From assembly GCA_036490175.1 (NCBI GenBank), contig DASXEJ010000361.1, positions 1 through 55,147 on the forward strand: DNA of 55,147 nucleotides, written 5' to 3'. Source of the DNA: Pirellulales bacterium. Its GTDB lineage: Bacteria > Planctomycetota > Planctomycetia > Pirellulales > JACPPG01. Below are positions 18,205-26,376 of the stretch, in pieces. The notes below the pieces were generated by a model that made no database searches, was not told the DNA's origin, and saw only the letters and a program-made list of their open reading frames with translations. Both the position numbers and the translations under genes were made by a program. Numbering within the stretch: position 1 is the stretch's first letter; the number at the start of each line of letters is the position of its first letter.

Positions 18205-18921
18205 TTAGCAGGTGGCCGGTTCGGTAACCAGGGTGGCCCAGTTTGCGAATACCGATTGCCCGATTTCGTCAAGCGCCGCAAGATTGGTAACGGCGGCACT
18301 GCGAATCAATTCAGGATCTATTTGATCTGCGGCCAACTCCTCGCCGAAAGTTTCAATCATGGCGTCCGGGTTCGTGGCGGTGGTCTCTAAGTGAAACAAG
18401 ACGCCGTAGGCCCGCTCGCGCCAGCGAAATGCTTGTAGCGGAGTCTTGGACGTTCTGGCCAGAGGCACGGCCTGGTCCGGCAATTCGAATACATCGCCGT
18501 GCCAATGCAGGGCCATGAACTCGCTGGGGACTTTGGCAAATAACCGGTCGGTGCGCGCATCGTCTCGCAGCATGACCTTGAACCAGCCAATCTCTTTGCT
18601 TGCACCCGGCGTAACTCTGGCCCCCAAGGCAGTGGCCAATAGCTGGCTCCCCAAGCAGATTCCTAGCACCGGCAGATTCTGATCACACGCGTCTTCGATC
18701 AGTGCAATTTCATCTCGCAAGTGCGGGTGCCGATCCACTTCGTAAACGCCCATCGGCCCTCCCATCACCGCCAACCCGGCCCAGCCCTGCATCAACGGCG
18801 GAATGGAGTCTCCGGCAAAGGGCCGCACGTAGCGAAACGGGATATCAGCCTGAGCGAGTGCGTGTGCGATGGTTCCGACGGTCTCACAGGCAATGTGCTG
18901 AAGGACCAGAACCTGTTGCAT
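18205..18921 (-). CDS. Class I glutamine amidotransferase (GMP-synthase-like)
   Basis: 238 residues of the GATase-1 fold, which hydrolyses an amide, usually glutamine. The nucleophile is C89 in LGICLGSQLLA; the His/Glu pair is in GVLFHLETT, replacing the more common FHPE. The N-terminal QHIACETVG and WAGLAVMGGPMGVYE segments fit the stand-alone GMP-synthase-like group (YfeJ/GuaA-like), whose members often act on gamma-glutamyl compounds. No synthetase partner is adjacent. The gene stands alone between the sugar dehydrogenase and the aldehyde dehydrogenase; its substrate is unknown. Confidence 0.85.
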   Translation of the reverse strand: MQQVLVLQHIACETVGTIAHALAQADIPFRYVRPFAGDSIPPLMQGWAGLAVMGGPMGVYEVDRHPHLRDEIALIEDACDQNLPVLGICLGSQLLATALGARVTPGASKEIGWFKVMLRDDARTDRLFAKVPSEFMALHWHGDVFELPDQAVPLARTSKTPLQAFRWRERAYGVLFHLETTATNPDAMIETFGEELAADQIDPELIRSAAVTNLAALDEIGQSVFANWATLVTEPATC

Positions 18922-19033
18922 GGCAAATCCGCGGATTCACGGGCCACGACCGTCGTTGTGCCGCCGTTCCTAGGGGGCACCAGCAGTGTGCCCTCTTAGG
19001 CGTCGAACAATATGTCGGCCGGGGCCGGACCTC

Positions 19034-19068
19034 TTGACGCCACCGTTATATCCGCTCAGATATATCGG
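19034..19068 (+). promoter_or_regulatory. Promoter-like hexamer with 26-base inverted repeat upstream of aldehyde dehydrogenase
   Basis: TTGACG (19034-19039) is a good -35 match. Just after it, CCGTTATATC (19043-19052) and GATATATCGG (19059-19068) form an inverted repeat with 9 of 10 positions complementary around a 6-base centre. An AT-rich -10 would fall inside the second arm. A repressor bound here would block transcription of the gene at 19156. Seen by eye; function is inferred. Confidence 0.4.
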
Positions 19069-19155
19069 TTCTAGAGCCGCCCCGAAAAACCGCTGCGTCG
19101 TATCCCGGCGCGGTCCAATGCGTTCACGCGTCTCACCTCTTTCAGGAGCCTGACA

Positions 19156-20631
19156 ATGACCACGGCGACCGCGCCCTCGAAGACTGCTCCTTCGATTACA
19201 CAGACCAAATTGCTGATCGATAACAAGTGGGTTTCTCCGGCCGAAGGGGGGACCTTCGAGACCTTGAATCCTGCCACCGGCGAAGTCCTTGCCGAGGTGG
19301 CCGCCGGCACCGCGGCCGACATCGATCGCGCCGTTAAGGCTGCCCGCCGCGCCGTCGAAGAAGGGCCCTGGAGCACAATGGACGCCGCGGATCGCGGCCG
19401 GCTGTTGCTGCGACTGGCGGACCTAGTGGACTCGCACGCCAAGGAATTGGCGGCGCTCGAATCGCTCAACTCGGGTAAGACGATCACCGACTCGCAAGGC
19501 GACATGGGCGGCGTCGCCGCCACGCTGCGCTACTACGGCGGCTGGGCAGACAAGATCGAAGGCCGCACCGTGCCGGTGCGCGGCAACTTTTTGTCGTACA
19601 CGCTGCGTCAGCCGGTGGGCGTCGTGGGTCAGATCATTCCGTGGAATTTTCCGCTGTTGATGTTGTCTTGGAAGTGGGGGCCGGCGCTGGCTTGCGGTAA
19701 CGCCATCGTGATGAAGCCGGCCGAGCAGACGCCGTTGACGGCGTTGCGAATTGGCGAGCTCGCGATCGAAGCCGGTTTTCCTGCCGGGGTGATCAACCTG
19801 GTGAACGGGTTTGGCGAGACGGCGGGCGCAGCCCTCGTGGCGCATCCCGATGTCGACAAGATCGCCTTCACCGGGCACGTCGATACCGCCAAGATCATTC
19901 AAAAGGCGGCCGCTGACTCGCTCAAGCGCGTCACATTCGAGTTGGGGGGCAAAAGCCCGAACGTGATCTTTGCCGATGCGGATCTCGACGAGGCGGTGGC
20001 CGGCGCGTTCCACGCCATTTACTTTCATGGCGGACAATGCTGCACGGCTGGCAGCCGGTTGTTTGTGGAAGAGAAGATCCACGGCGATTTTGTCGAACGT
20101 TTGGCTGCCAAGGCCAAACAGCGCCGCGTGGGAAATCCGCTCGACGCATCGACCGAGCAGGGCCCACAGGTCTCGCAAGAGCAGATGGACAAGATCCTCG
20201 GCTACGTGAGCCTGGGAACGAAGCAAGGCGCCAAGCTGGTCACGGGCGGCCAGCGCAAAGGCGAGCAAGGCTTCTTCGTCGAGCCCACGATCTTCGACAA
20301 TGTCAGCGATGAAATGGCCATCGCCCGCGACGAGATCTTTGGCCCCGTCGTCAGCGTGCTGCCGTTCCGCAGTTTCAAGGAAGTTACCGAGCGTGCCAAT
20401 CGTACCAACTACGGTCTGGCCGCGGCAATTTGGACCCAGGATGTCGACAAGGCCCATTTGTATGCCAAACGGGTCAAGGCCGGCACGGTGTGGGTGAATT
20501 GCTACCACGTCGTGGATACCACGACGCCGTTTGGTGGTTTTAAGCAATCGGGCCAAGGCCGCGAAAATGGCGAGGCCGCCTTGGAGCACTACACCGAGCT
20601 GAAGACCGTGACCGTGAAGCTAAAGGGTTGA
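19156..20631 (+). CDS. NAD(P)-dependent aldehyde dehydrogenase
   Basis: 491 residues, normal for the ALDH superfamily. The general base is E262 in FELGGKSPN and the catalytic nucleophile is C296, the second Cys of [10 protein letters not shown]; their spacing of 34 equals that in mitochondrial ALDH2. The cofactor-site segment [14 protein letters not shown] and the C-terminal [15 protein letters not shown] pattern are also present. It oxidises an aldehyde to the acid in the cytoplasm; the closest groups are retinal/betaine/phenylacetaldehyde-type enzymes. AGGAG before the ATG supports this start. A small gene begins four bases after the stop, suggesting one transcript. A putative operator lies upstream. 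Confidence 0.92.
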   Translation: MTTATAPSKTAPSITQTKLLIDNKWVSPAEGGTFETLNPATGEVLAEVAAGTAADIDRAVKAARRAVEEGPWSTMDAADRGRLLLRLADLVDSHAKELAALESLNSGKTITDSQGDMGGVAATLRYYGGWADKIEGRTVPVRGNFLSYTLRQPVGVVGQIIPWNFPLLMLSWKWGPALACGNAIVMKPAEQTPLTALRIGELAIEAGFPAGVINLVNGFGETAGAALVAHPDVDKIAFTGHVDTAKIIQKAAADSLKRVTFELGGKSPNVIFADADLDEAVAGAFHAIYFHGGQCCTAGSRLFVEEKIHGDFVERLAAKAKQRRVGNPLDASTEQGPQVSQEQMDKILGYVSLGTKQGAKLVTGGQRKGEQGFFVEPTIFDNVSDEMAIARDEIFGPVVSVLPFRSFKEVTERANRTNYGLAAAIWTQDVDKAHLYAKRVKAGTVWVNCYHVVDTTTPFGGFKQSGQGRENGEAALEHYTELKTVTVKLKG

Positions 20632-20635
20632 TTCC

Positions 20636-20956
20636 GTGACCGGATGCGAACGTGTCGTATTCGAGTTTGTAGGCGGCCCACGCGACGGCGAACGTCTGAG
20701 TGGCTGCCTCGACAGCGGTGCGCTGACCGAGGCGGGCGCCTTTTACCAATACACCGACGGTGCTCAAGTGGGCACGCGGTTTTGGTGTACTTGCGAATCC
20801 GCCGCGTCGGCCATGCGGACCATACCCTGGGAAAGTCTGGAGGCCCTGGATGCGGCTGGTTACCGCTTCCAGGGTCATCTCTATGAAATCTTCATGCGCT
20901 GTGAGAAGCGTCGGACGTTGCTCGTCCGTTCTCGGCATATCGGCTCGTCGGAATGA
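20636..20956 (+). CDS. Small protein of unknown function linked to aldehyde dehydrogenase
   Basis: 106 residues, GTG start, four bases after the aldehyde dehydrogenase stop, so translation is probably coupled. I do not recognise the family. It begins CERVVFEFVGGPRDGERLSG, a GGPxDG pattern seen in small planctomycete proteins of unknown role, and ends in a basic stretch (MRCEKRRTLLVRSRH). No signal peptide or membrane segment is seen. Its stop nearly touches the end of the converging chimera gene at 20961. Confidence 0.55.
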   Translation: MTGCERVVFEFVGGPRDGERLSGCLDSGALTEAGAFYQYTDGAQVGTRFWCTCESAASAMRTIPWESLEALDAAGYRFQGHLYEIFMRCEKRRTLLVRSRHIGSSE

Positions 20957-20960
20957 GCGC

Positions 20961-22076
20961 TCAGGCGTCTGAATTCAGACAAGGCTCGGATAATCGTGCG
21001 TCATTAGAGACCGATTCGTCAGGCACGAAGACGAATTGGGCGGCGCCAGCCGACTCTTGCAATCGCAGCCAGGTGCAGTGATCGACAAGTGATCGTTGGC
21101 CGCGGCGCAAGACCACTCCACTATCGTCGCACACCTCCGCAAACGGTCCGCGATAAATGACCGTATGCCGTCGCGCAGCGCCTGCGGGCCCTGGCTGCCA
21201 AGCGCGCATGCGCGTTTCGCGAAGTTCGGCCCCTGCGTGCCTGAAGCGATACACCTCGCCGAAAGTCACCAGTTCCAGCCCCACGAATCCCGCATGCCTG
21301 ACCGCGGCGAGGACTTCGCCGTCGGTCGACACATATTCAACCGCAGCCGCGGGTCCCGGCAAGCGCGGGGCATCGTCCAAAGGTCGATCGGCCGTCAGGC
21401 CACGCAGCAACAGTTTGCCCCCAGCGCGCAATACGCGTGCGGCTTCCTTCAGGACCAGGTTTGGCTGGATGTCGTTCGGGGTTGCATTCAACGTTCCTTC
21501 CAACACGATTTCGTCCAGCGAACCGTCGGCGGCCGGGATGTGGGCCGGTAGGGGATCGCCCAATTGGTGCGCCCAATGCGTCGGCGCTGCCAGCGGCGGT
21601 GGCGCGGGTAATCCCGCACTCAGAGGAGCGATTCCGATCGGCTCGCAGGCCGCGTCGCCCGGTTCTTCGAGCACGTAAAGTTCCCACAGGTTTCCGGCCG
21701 GATCGTTGACCCAGAACTTAGTCTGCCGCGAATGGCAGCAAGCGACGCTTGCCTCGCAATCGTGCGGCACGTTCGCCGCGACGAGACGGTCTTGCAAAGC
21801 CGCCAGCGCCTGATGACTGGGAAGACGAAATCCTATGTGATTCAGTCCCGCGCCATTCGGTACATCGGTCGGCACCAGCGATAGCACGACCGCCGGATCA
21901 GACAATTCGAACTTGGCATAGTCGACGTGTATCTGATCGGGCTTAGTTCCCAACAGCAGAGTCAGGAACTCGGCGGTTGCCCGCACGTCATGAACGTTCA
22001 GCGACAGATGAAATTTCGACGAACCCACGACTTGCTGCTCCGGCCTGTTGAGATGAACGCTCTTTGACCTGATCAA
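20961..22076 (-). CDS. ArsI-like C-As lyase (VOC) fused to C-terminal half of a methyltransferase
   Basis: 371 residues. Residues 20-140 are a VOC-fold domain with all ArsI hallmarks. The predicted Fe(II) ligands are H23 (KFHLSLNV), H80 (LNHIGF) and E132 (LWELYVL), and the vicinal pair is C113-C114 (VACCHSRQTKFWV), which binds trivalent organoarsenicals in ArsI. Their spacings nearly equal those I recall for Bacillus ArsI. Residues 180-290 resemble the second half of an ArsM-like class I methyltransferase (VLKEAARVLRAGGKLLLRG), but the glycine-rich SAM-binding motif is absent. Residues 300-360 (YRGPFAEVCDDSGVV) look like a tail found on some bacterial methyltransferases, from memory. It is 15 bases after the phytanoyl-CoA-dioxygenase-family gene. 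It could degrade or bind methylarsenicals; sulfur- or selenium-based chemistry is not excluded. Confidence 0.75.
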   Translation of the reverse strand: MIRSKSVHLNRPEQQVVGSSKFHLSLNVHDVRATAEFLTLLLGTKPDQIHVDYAKFELSDPAVVLSLVPTDVPNGAGLNHIGFRLPSHQALAALQDRLVAANVPHDCEASVACCHSRQTKFWVNDPAGNLWELYVLEEPGDAACEPIGIAPLSAGLPAPPPLAAPTHWAHQLGDPLPAHIPAADGSLDEIVLEGTLNATPNDIQPNLVLKEAARVLRAGGKLLLRGLTADRPLDDAPRLPGPAAAVEYVSTDGEVLAAVRHAGFVGLELVTFGEVYRFRHAGAELRETRMRAWQPGPAGAARRHTVIYRGPFAEVCDDSGVVLRRGQRSLVDHCTWLRLQESAGAAQFVFVPDESVSNDARLSEPCLNSDA

Positions 22077-22091
22077 CGTGCGGCCACAACG

Positions 22092-22883
22092 TCAAGCGAA
22101 GTAGACTTCTGTCCTGCCATACTCGGCGTAACGATCACGCAGCCATCCATGATATTCGCGGTAATGGGCCGCCCGACAGTTGCCGCCATCGCTCTCGGCG
22201 TTATAGCTAAAGTAGAGTTGCCGGCGCCAACGACGCGAGCGATTCACCCCCGAGCGATGAGGAGTGAATCCGCTAAAAAACGCCACGTCTCCCGGCGACA
22301 ATTGCAGTTTTACGCCCAGACGCTCGTCTATCATACCCGAGGGGATTTCGTGATACATGCCGTCGGCGGGCATCAACGGCCCCTGTTTGTGCATCCCCGC
22401 GAACACCTCGGTGCAACCACTTTGGGAATCGGCCACGTCTAGGGCCACGATTACGGTTAAGAAACTATGCGGGAACGTGGGCCAGGCAATGTAGTCCTGG
22501 TGCAGGGCATAACCACTTGCCCCGGGCGGCTTGAAAATCAACTTGTCCTTGAAAAGCCGGCCTCGCTCGCCGTACAGTATCTGCAGCAGAGCATGGATCT
22601 TCGGATCATTCGCGGCGCGGGCCATTACGGCACCGAGATCGACGATGGGGTCAAAGGCGTCAAAGATGCACGCCCCGGTCTCGGCGTCGGTTTGCCAACG
22701 ACAGCGCAGGTTGTTGGTTTCGATCAAGTCTTCGCGCTTGACGAGTTGCCGGGCCTCGGCATCGAACGCGGCTATTTCATCCGACGAAAACAAGCCGCGC
22801 ACGATGCCAAAGCCGTTGGCATGATAATGCTGCACGGTGTCGTCGAAGTCCTGCGCTTGGGAAGGTAGAACCGCGTGCGACAT
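22092..22883 (-). CDS. Phytanoyl-CoA dioxygenase (PhyH) family Fe(II)/2-oxoglutarate oxygenase
   Basis: 263 residues of the PhyH family, a jelly-roll fold that uses Fe(II) and 2-oxoglutarate. The facial triad is H and D in ALHQDYIAW plus the distal His in FTPHRSGVNRS, with the Arg of that segment as the likely 2-oxoglutarate anchor. The N-terminal YHANGFGIVRGLFSSDEI is the usual start of the fold. Length is typical. It sits between an ArsR regulator and the ArsI chimera on the same strand, an uncommon place for this family. Substrate cannot be read from sequence; hydroxylation of a small organic or organoarsenical compound is only a context-based inference. Confidence 0.85.
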   Translation of the reverse strand: MSHAVLPSQAQDFDDTVQHYHANGFGIVRGLFSSDEIAAFDAEARQLVKREDLIETNNLRCRWQTDAETGACIFDAFDPIVDLGAVMARAANDPKIHALLQILYGERGRLFKDKLIFKPPGASGYALHQDYIAWPTFPHSFLTVIVALDVADSQSGCTEVFAGMHKQGPLMPADGMYHEIPSGMIDERLGVKLQLSPGDVAFFSGFTPHRSGVNRSRRWRRQLYFSYNAESDGGNCRAAHYREYHGWLRDRYAEYGRTEVYFA

Positions 22884-23014
22884 GCGAGAGACTCCCCATT
22901 CGTCAATCAGCCAACGCTACGGCAGGCCGCTTACGGTCGGCCGCCGCACGGCTCGGGAATACCCGAAGGTCACAGCATACGCGGATCGCGCGGCCGCCCC
23001 AAGGATTCATTCCC

Positions 23015-23428
23015 TTATCGCCGCAATTTGTGTAGCCCGCGGTCCGTCCCCTGGCGTGGTGATTCGAGTTGGACCAGATCAAGTTGGCAACACCCCAAGT
23101 CGATGGTTCTTGTTCCGGCGGCGCTGACGTTACCGGCCGCCACCTCGGGCGAGAGGGAGTAGATGACGAATTTTCCCTGCTTTTGTGTCGACACTAGATG
23201 AGCCACCCGCAACACCCCCAAGTGGTGCGAGACCTTGTCGATCGGCATCCCCAACTCATCGCCCAAACCGGTGACGCTCTTTTCGCCGCGCAACAAACTG
23301 TTAACAATCCGTAAGCGGTCTGGATCTGCCAAGGCCTTCAGCCGCGACGCGCACGATTGATAATCGCTCTCCGTCCGCATCGCCGCGTGCAACGTTATCG
23401 CTTTGCCGTTGCGTTGTCGTGCAGTCAT
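23015..23428 (-). CDS. ArsR/SmtB-family metalloregulator
   Basis: 137 residues from the ATG at 23428, preceded by AGGAAT; a longer frame adds 72 residues with no resemblance to the family. The winged helix runs SCASRLKALADPDRLRIVNS to VSHHLGVLRVAHLVSTQKQG, with a YSL wing end, as in ArsR repressors. After the wing there is a C-terminal tail with a vicinal Cys pair in DLGCCQLDL, a plausible As(III)/Sb(III) site; the classic ELCVCDL box of E. coli ArsR in the recognition helix is absent. The first gene of a three-gene minus-strand cluster (131 bases to the dioxygenase). A perfect palindrome lies about 205 bases upstream. Confidence 0.85.
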   Translation of the reverse strand: MTARQRNGKAITLHAAMRTESDYQSCASRLKALADPDRLRIVNSLLRGEKSVTGLGDELGMPIDKVSHHLGVLRVAHLVSTQKQGKFVIYSLSPEVAAGNVSAAGTRTIDLGCCQLDLVQLESPRQGTDRGLHKLRR

Positions 23429-23886
23429 GAAGCATTCCTTTGTTCTGAGGATGCTAAAGTCAATCAGATTATGTCCATACGCCCAAAATAGGGAAGACCC
23501 GAGCCCCCACCCTGGGCCCATGCCGTTCGCGCAGCGTATTGTGCAAGACTGCCACGAACTGTTACTCCCACGTGAAAATACCCCTGGCGACTTGCACAGT
23601 GGAATAAAACGTGATAACAATGTCACGCCCGTACGATTGTACAATCGTCTGATTAATCGTCCAAGGGTTCATGCATCTACGGTTTGACATAGACCTAACC
23701 CCACCGAATAATTCCGGCCTGCCCCAGTTATCCATCCTGGCGAGCATCGTAGTGAATCGCTGGAGCCGGCAAACGGCAGAGTGCCAGGCTAATGGCCTGG
23801 AAGCCAGTAATTCGTCCGACCCCCATTGTAAATCGTTGCAGTCGGCATCTTAGTTTTGACATCCCCGAAAAGAAGCGGAGTATCGC
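23429..23886. other. Divergent region between the ars-like cluster and a PEP-CTERM gene
   Basis: No credible gene. This 458-base region should hold promoters for the minus-strand arsR-led cluster and for the plus-strand gene at 23887. It contains a perfect palindrome (23633-23648), a second half-site at 23655-23660, and a CGTGA-N8-TCACG repeat (23610-23627), listed separately. Confidence 0.4.
23610..23660. promoter_or_regulatory. Cluster of inverted repeats, candidate ArsR operator
   Basis: ACGATTGT (23633-23640) joined directly to ACAATCGT (23641-23648) is a perfect 16-base palindrome. The AATCGT half-site recurs at 23655-23660, 12 bases on, inside GATTAATCGT. A separate repeat, CGTGA (23610-23614) and TCACG (23623-23627), lies just before. 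Symmetric AT-centred sites are typical for ArsR/SmtB repressors. They are about 205 bases from the arsR start, so a long leader or control of the divergent gene is possible. Confidence 0.5.
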
Positions 23887-25212
23887 ATGCGTCTCTCGAG
23901 CATCACCTCGCGTTTTCTGTCGTTTGCGTTCCTCGTAGTGGTAACTTCCTCGGTCGCCCAAGCTGACGTGGTGGTGCCCGATTATGGGTATTTTGGTAAT
24001 TCGACCGGCGTCTATCGATTCGACGAGACGACTGGTGCGCCCGTCGGCAGCCAGCCGGTCGTGCAGCCCGTCGGCAGCCCCGGCAATCCGGCCGACCCCG
24101 GCTACGTTGGTGACGGTTACCAGGCTGAGGGATCGGCCTATGGCCCGGATGGCAACCTGTACGTTGGCTATTTCATCGCGCAAGGAAACGACGACACCGG
24201 CATCGGCGAGGTGCGTCGTTACAACGGCGTGACTGGCGCATACATCGACACGTTTGTCGCTCCGGGGAGCGGCGGTCTCGTGCAGCCGGGAGATCTGAAG
24301 TTCGACGGCTCTACCTTGTACGTGGCCGACCACGGCAATATCGTAGGCGCCGAAACGCCGACTCCTATTCCCTATGGTGGGACGAGTGTTATCACATACA
24401 GCGCCACGACCGGCACCTCGAACGGCGCGATCAACTTCGGCGCACCGCTCGGCCCCTCAGGCCTGGCATTTGATCCTCGTCCGGCCAGCCTCGGCGGCAA
24501 TCCCAACAACCTGTACATCAGCCTGTTCAATGCCAACGAAGTCGTTCAGTACAATACGCTCACGCATGCGATGACCACCTACGCAGCCGGCAGCGGAATG
24601 ACCACGCCCAGCGGCATCGCCTTTGGCCCCAATGGCGATTTGTACGTAGTGAACCTTTTTACTGCTTCGGTACAAGAGTTCCACCAGAACGCGGGCGGTA
24701 CGGCCGACTATGTGACGGCCTTGCCGACGACCGGCGCAAATTCGTTTCCGGATGGCATCGCCTTCACGCAGGGAGGCCAACTGCTTGTATCGACTCTGGG
24801 ACCGGGCCTGGCGCCGGGCGCCGTGCTGTCGTACGACGCCGCAGGTTCAACCTGGAATACCTTTGCCACCTCTCCCTCACTGGGCAGCCCTGGTCCTATC
24901 ACCCTCACGCCGATTGGTGGCGATGCTAATGCCGACGGTGTTGTAAACGGTCTCGATCTCAACCTGGTCGCCAGCCACTGGCTATCTGGCAGTCCGTCGG
25001 GCGACGTCAACGCCGATGGCGTCATCAATGGTCTGGATATCAATCTGATCGCCCAGAACTGGCTTCATACCAACAGCATCTATGGTGGCGGCGGCTCGGG
25101 CGGCGGAGCCGGAGCCAACGTGCCCGAGCCCTCGACGATGGCCATGCTGATCGGTATCGGGATCTGTGGACTTACGAGTACACTACGGCGTCGGAAGTCG
25201 ATCGGATCCTAG
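23887..25212 (+). CDS. Secreted beta-propeller-like protein with dockerin and PEP-CTERM
   Basis: 441 residues. A signal peptide (SFAFLVVVTSSVAQA) leads to an NHL/SMP-30-like propeller with repeating YGPDGNLYVGY, FDGSTLYVADHG and FGPNGDLYVVNL strands. A paired dockerin follows (about residues 345-395; DANADGVVNGLDLNLVASHW then DVNADGVINGLDINLIAQNW). A Gly/Ser-rich linker and a C-terminal VPEPSTMAMLIGIGICGL segment plus basic tail (RRRK) complete it; that is a PEP-CTERM sorting signal, processed by exosortase. It probably ends up on or outside the cell surface. No enzyme motif is seen. The DUF1559 gene begins 24 bases after its stop. Confidence 0.85.
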   Translation: MRLSSITSRFLSFAFLVVVTSSVAQADVVVPDYGYFGNSTGVYRFDETTGAPVGSQPVVQPVGSPGNPADPGYVGDGYQAEGSAYGPDGNLYVGYFIAQGNDDTGIGEVRRYNGVTGAYIDTFVAPGSGGLVQPGDLKFDGSTLYVADHGNIVGAETPTPIPYGGTSVITYSATTGTSNGAINFGAPLGPSGLAFDPRPASLGGNPNNLYISLFNANEVVQYNTLTHAMTTYAAGSGMTTPSGIAFGPNGDLYVVNLFTASVQEFHQNAGGTADYVTALPTTGANSFPDGIAFTQGGQLLVSTLGPGLAPGAVLSYDAAGSTWNTFATSPSLGSPGPITLTPIGGDANADGVVNGLDLNLVASHWLSGSPSGDVNADGVINGLDINLIAQNWLHTNSIYGGGGSGGGAGANVPEPSTMAMLIGIGICGLTSTLRRRKSIGS

Positions 25213-25236
25213 CGAGTGTGCCGGCGGTTGCCTTCT

Positions 25237-26253
25237 ATGCGTCGAATGCAGAAAAAACGACGCGGATTCACGCTCGTCGAGCTACTGGTGGTGATCGCCG
25301 TCATCGGGGTGCTGATCGCACTATTGCTGCCGGCGGTGCAAATGGCCCGCGAGGCCGCGCGGCGCATGAGCTGCGAAAACAATTTCAAGCAGCTTGGGCT
25401 TGCGTTACATGATTTTGAAAGCGCAAATGGACAATTCCCTACAGGCTCTGTGGCAAAGGCCTATCCTCCGGGGAATCTAAGCTTTCTCCAAACTTTTTAT
25501 CGCTGGTCGGCGTTCGCGTACCTGGCCCCCTACTTCGAACAAGGAAACCTGATCGGAGCGCTGGACCTCACCGTGCCCATGTATGGCGCGAGCGGCCCGG
25601 CGGCTGCACAGAACGGCATCGTTTTCGCTACTGTGATTCCGTTGCTACTTTGTCCAAGTGATATTCAGGAAGTAACGGACATCGGCTTCGGCCCGACCAA
25701 CTATGCGATGTGCGCCGGCACCGGCCTTCCGGGCGGAAGTCCGATCGCGGCCGACGGATTGTTCTACGTCAATTCGGCGACACGCTTCGCCGATATCATT
25801 GACGGTTCCTCACAAACGCTCGCGGCTTCTGAAAGTTTGTTAGGTACCGGCTTGGAGCCACTGACCGTAGCGTCGCAAGTGGATCCTCGCCGCGATTACT
25901 CTTTCTATCTGGGTGCGCCAATAAGTGACGCGATCTGCGCCGCACCAACGATTTGGAACTTCACCAATCGTCGCGGTTTTTCCTGGGCTGACGGCGAACT
26001 GCGGTGCGCACTCTACAATCACTATTACCCGCCAAACTACCGCGGCACCGACTGTATGGGTGCGAACCAATCAGGGCAACCGACTTTGCGTAACACAGCC
26101 TATGGTTGGCGTGCCGCCAGAAGTATGCACCCCGGCGGTGTGAATGCATTGCGGGCCGACGGATCTTGCCAGTTCTTTAACGAATCGATTGATCTGGCTA
26201 CGTGGCAAACGCTCTCCACGCGCGGGCAGTCGGAAGTCCCCGCTGGCAATTGA
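25237..26253 (+). CDS. DUF1559 prepilin-like protein
   Basis: 338 residues from the ATG at 25237; an in-frame GTG at 25216 would add seven residues. The N-terminus is a type IV prepilin leader, [20 protein letters not shown], cut between G and F by prepilin peptidase, followed by [19 protein letters not shown], the DUF1559 signature. The C-terminal [20 protein letters not shown] is also family-typical. Planctomycetes carry dozens of these; they are thought to form pseudopilin-like or surface structures. It may be co-transcribed with the PEP-CTERM gene 24 bases upstream. Specific role unknown. Confidence 0.92.
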   Translation: MRRMQKKRRGFTLVELLVVIAVIGVLIALLLPAVQMAREAARRMSCENNFKQLGLALHDFESANGQFPTGSVAKAYPPGNLSFLQTFYRWSAFAYLAPYFEQGNLIGALDLTVPMYGASGPAAAQNGIVFATVIPLLLCPSDIQEVTDIGFGPTNYAMCAGTGLPGGSPIAADGLFYVNSATRFADIIDGSSQTLAASESLLGTGLEPLTVASQVDPRRDYSFYLGAPISDAICAAPTIWNFTNRRGFSWADGELRCALYNHYYPPNYRGTDCMGANQSGQPTLRNTAYGWRAARSMHPGGVNALRADGSCQFFNESIDLATWQTLSTRGQSEVPAGN

Positions 26254-26376
26254 TGGGTGTGCCGGAAGCAGACTAAGCCGCCGCCCAATGCCGCCAGATT
26301 GTCTTGCTTGCCGGATCGAATTCAGGCAGTTGAAATACTGTTGTGCACGGCGCGTCGTTCGGAAAAAGTGCGTTCG

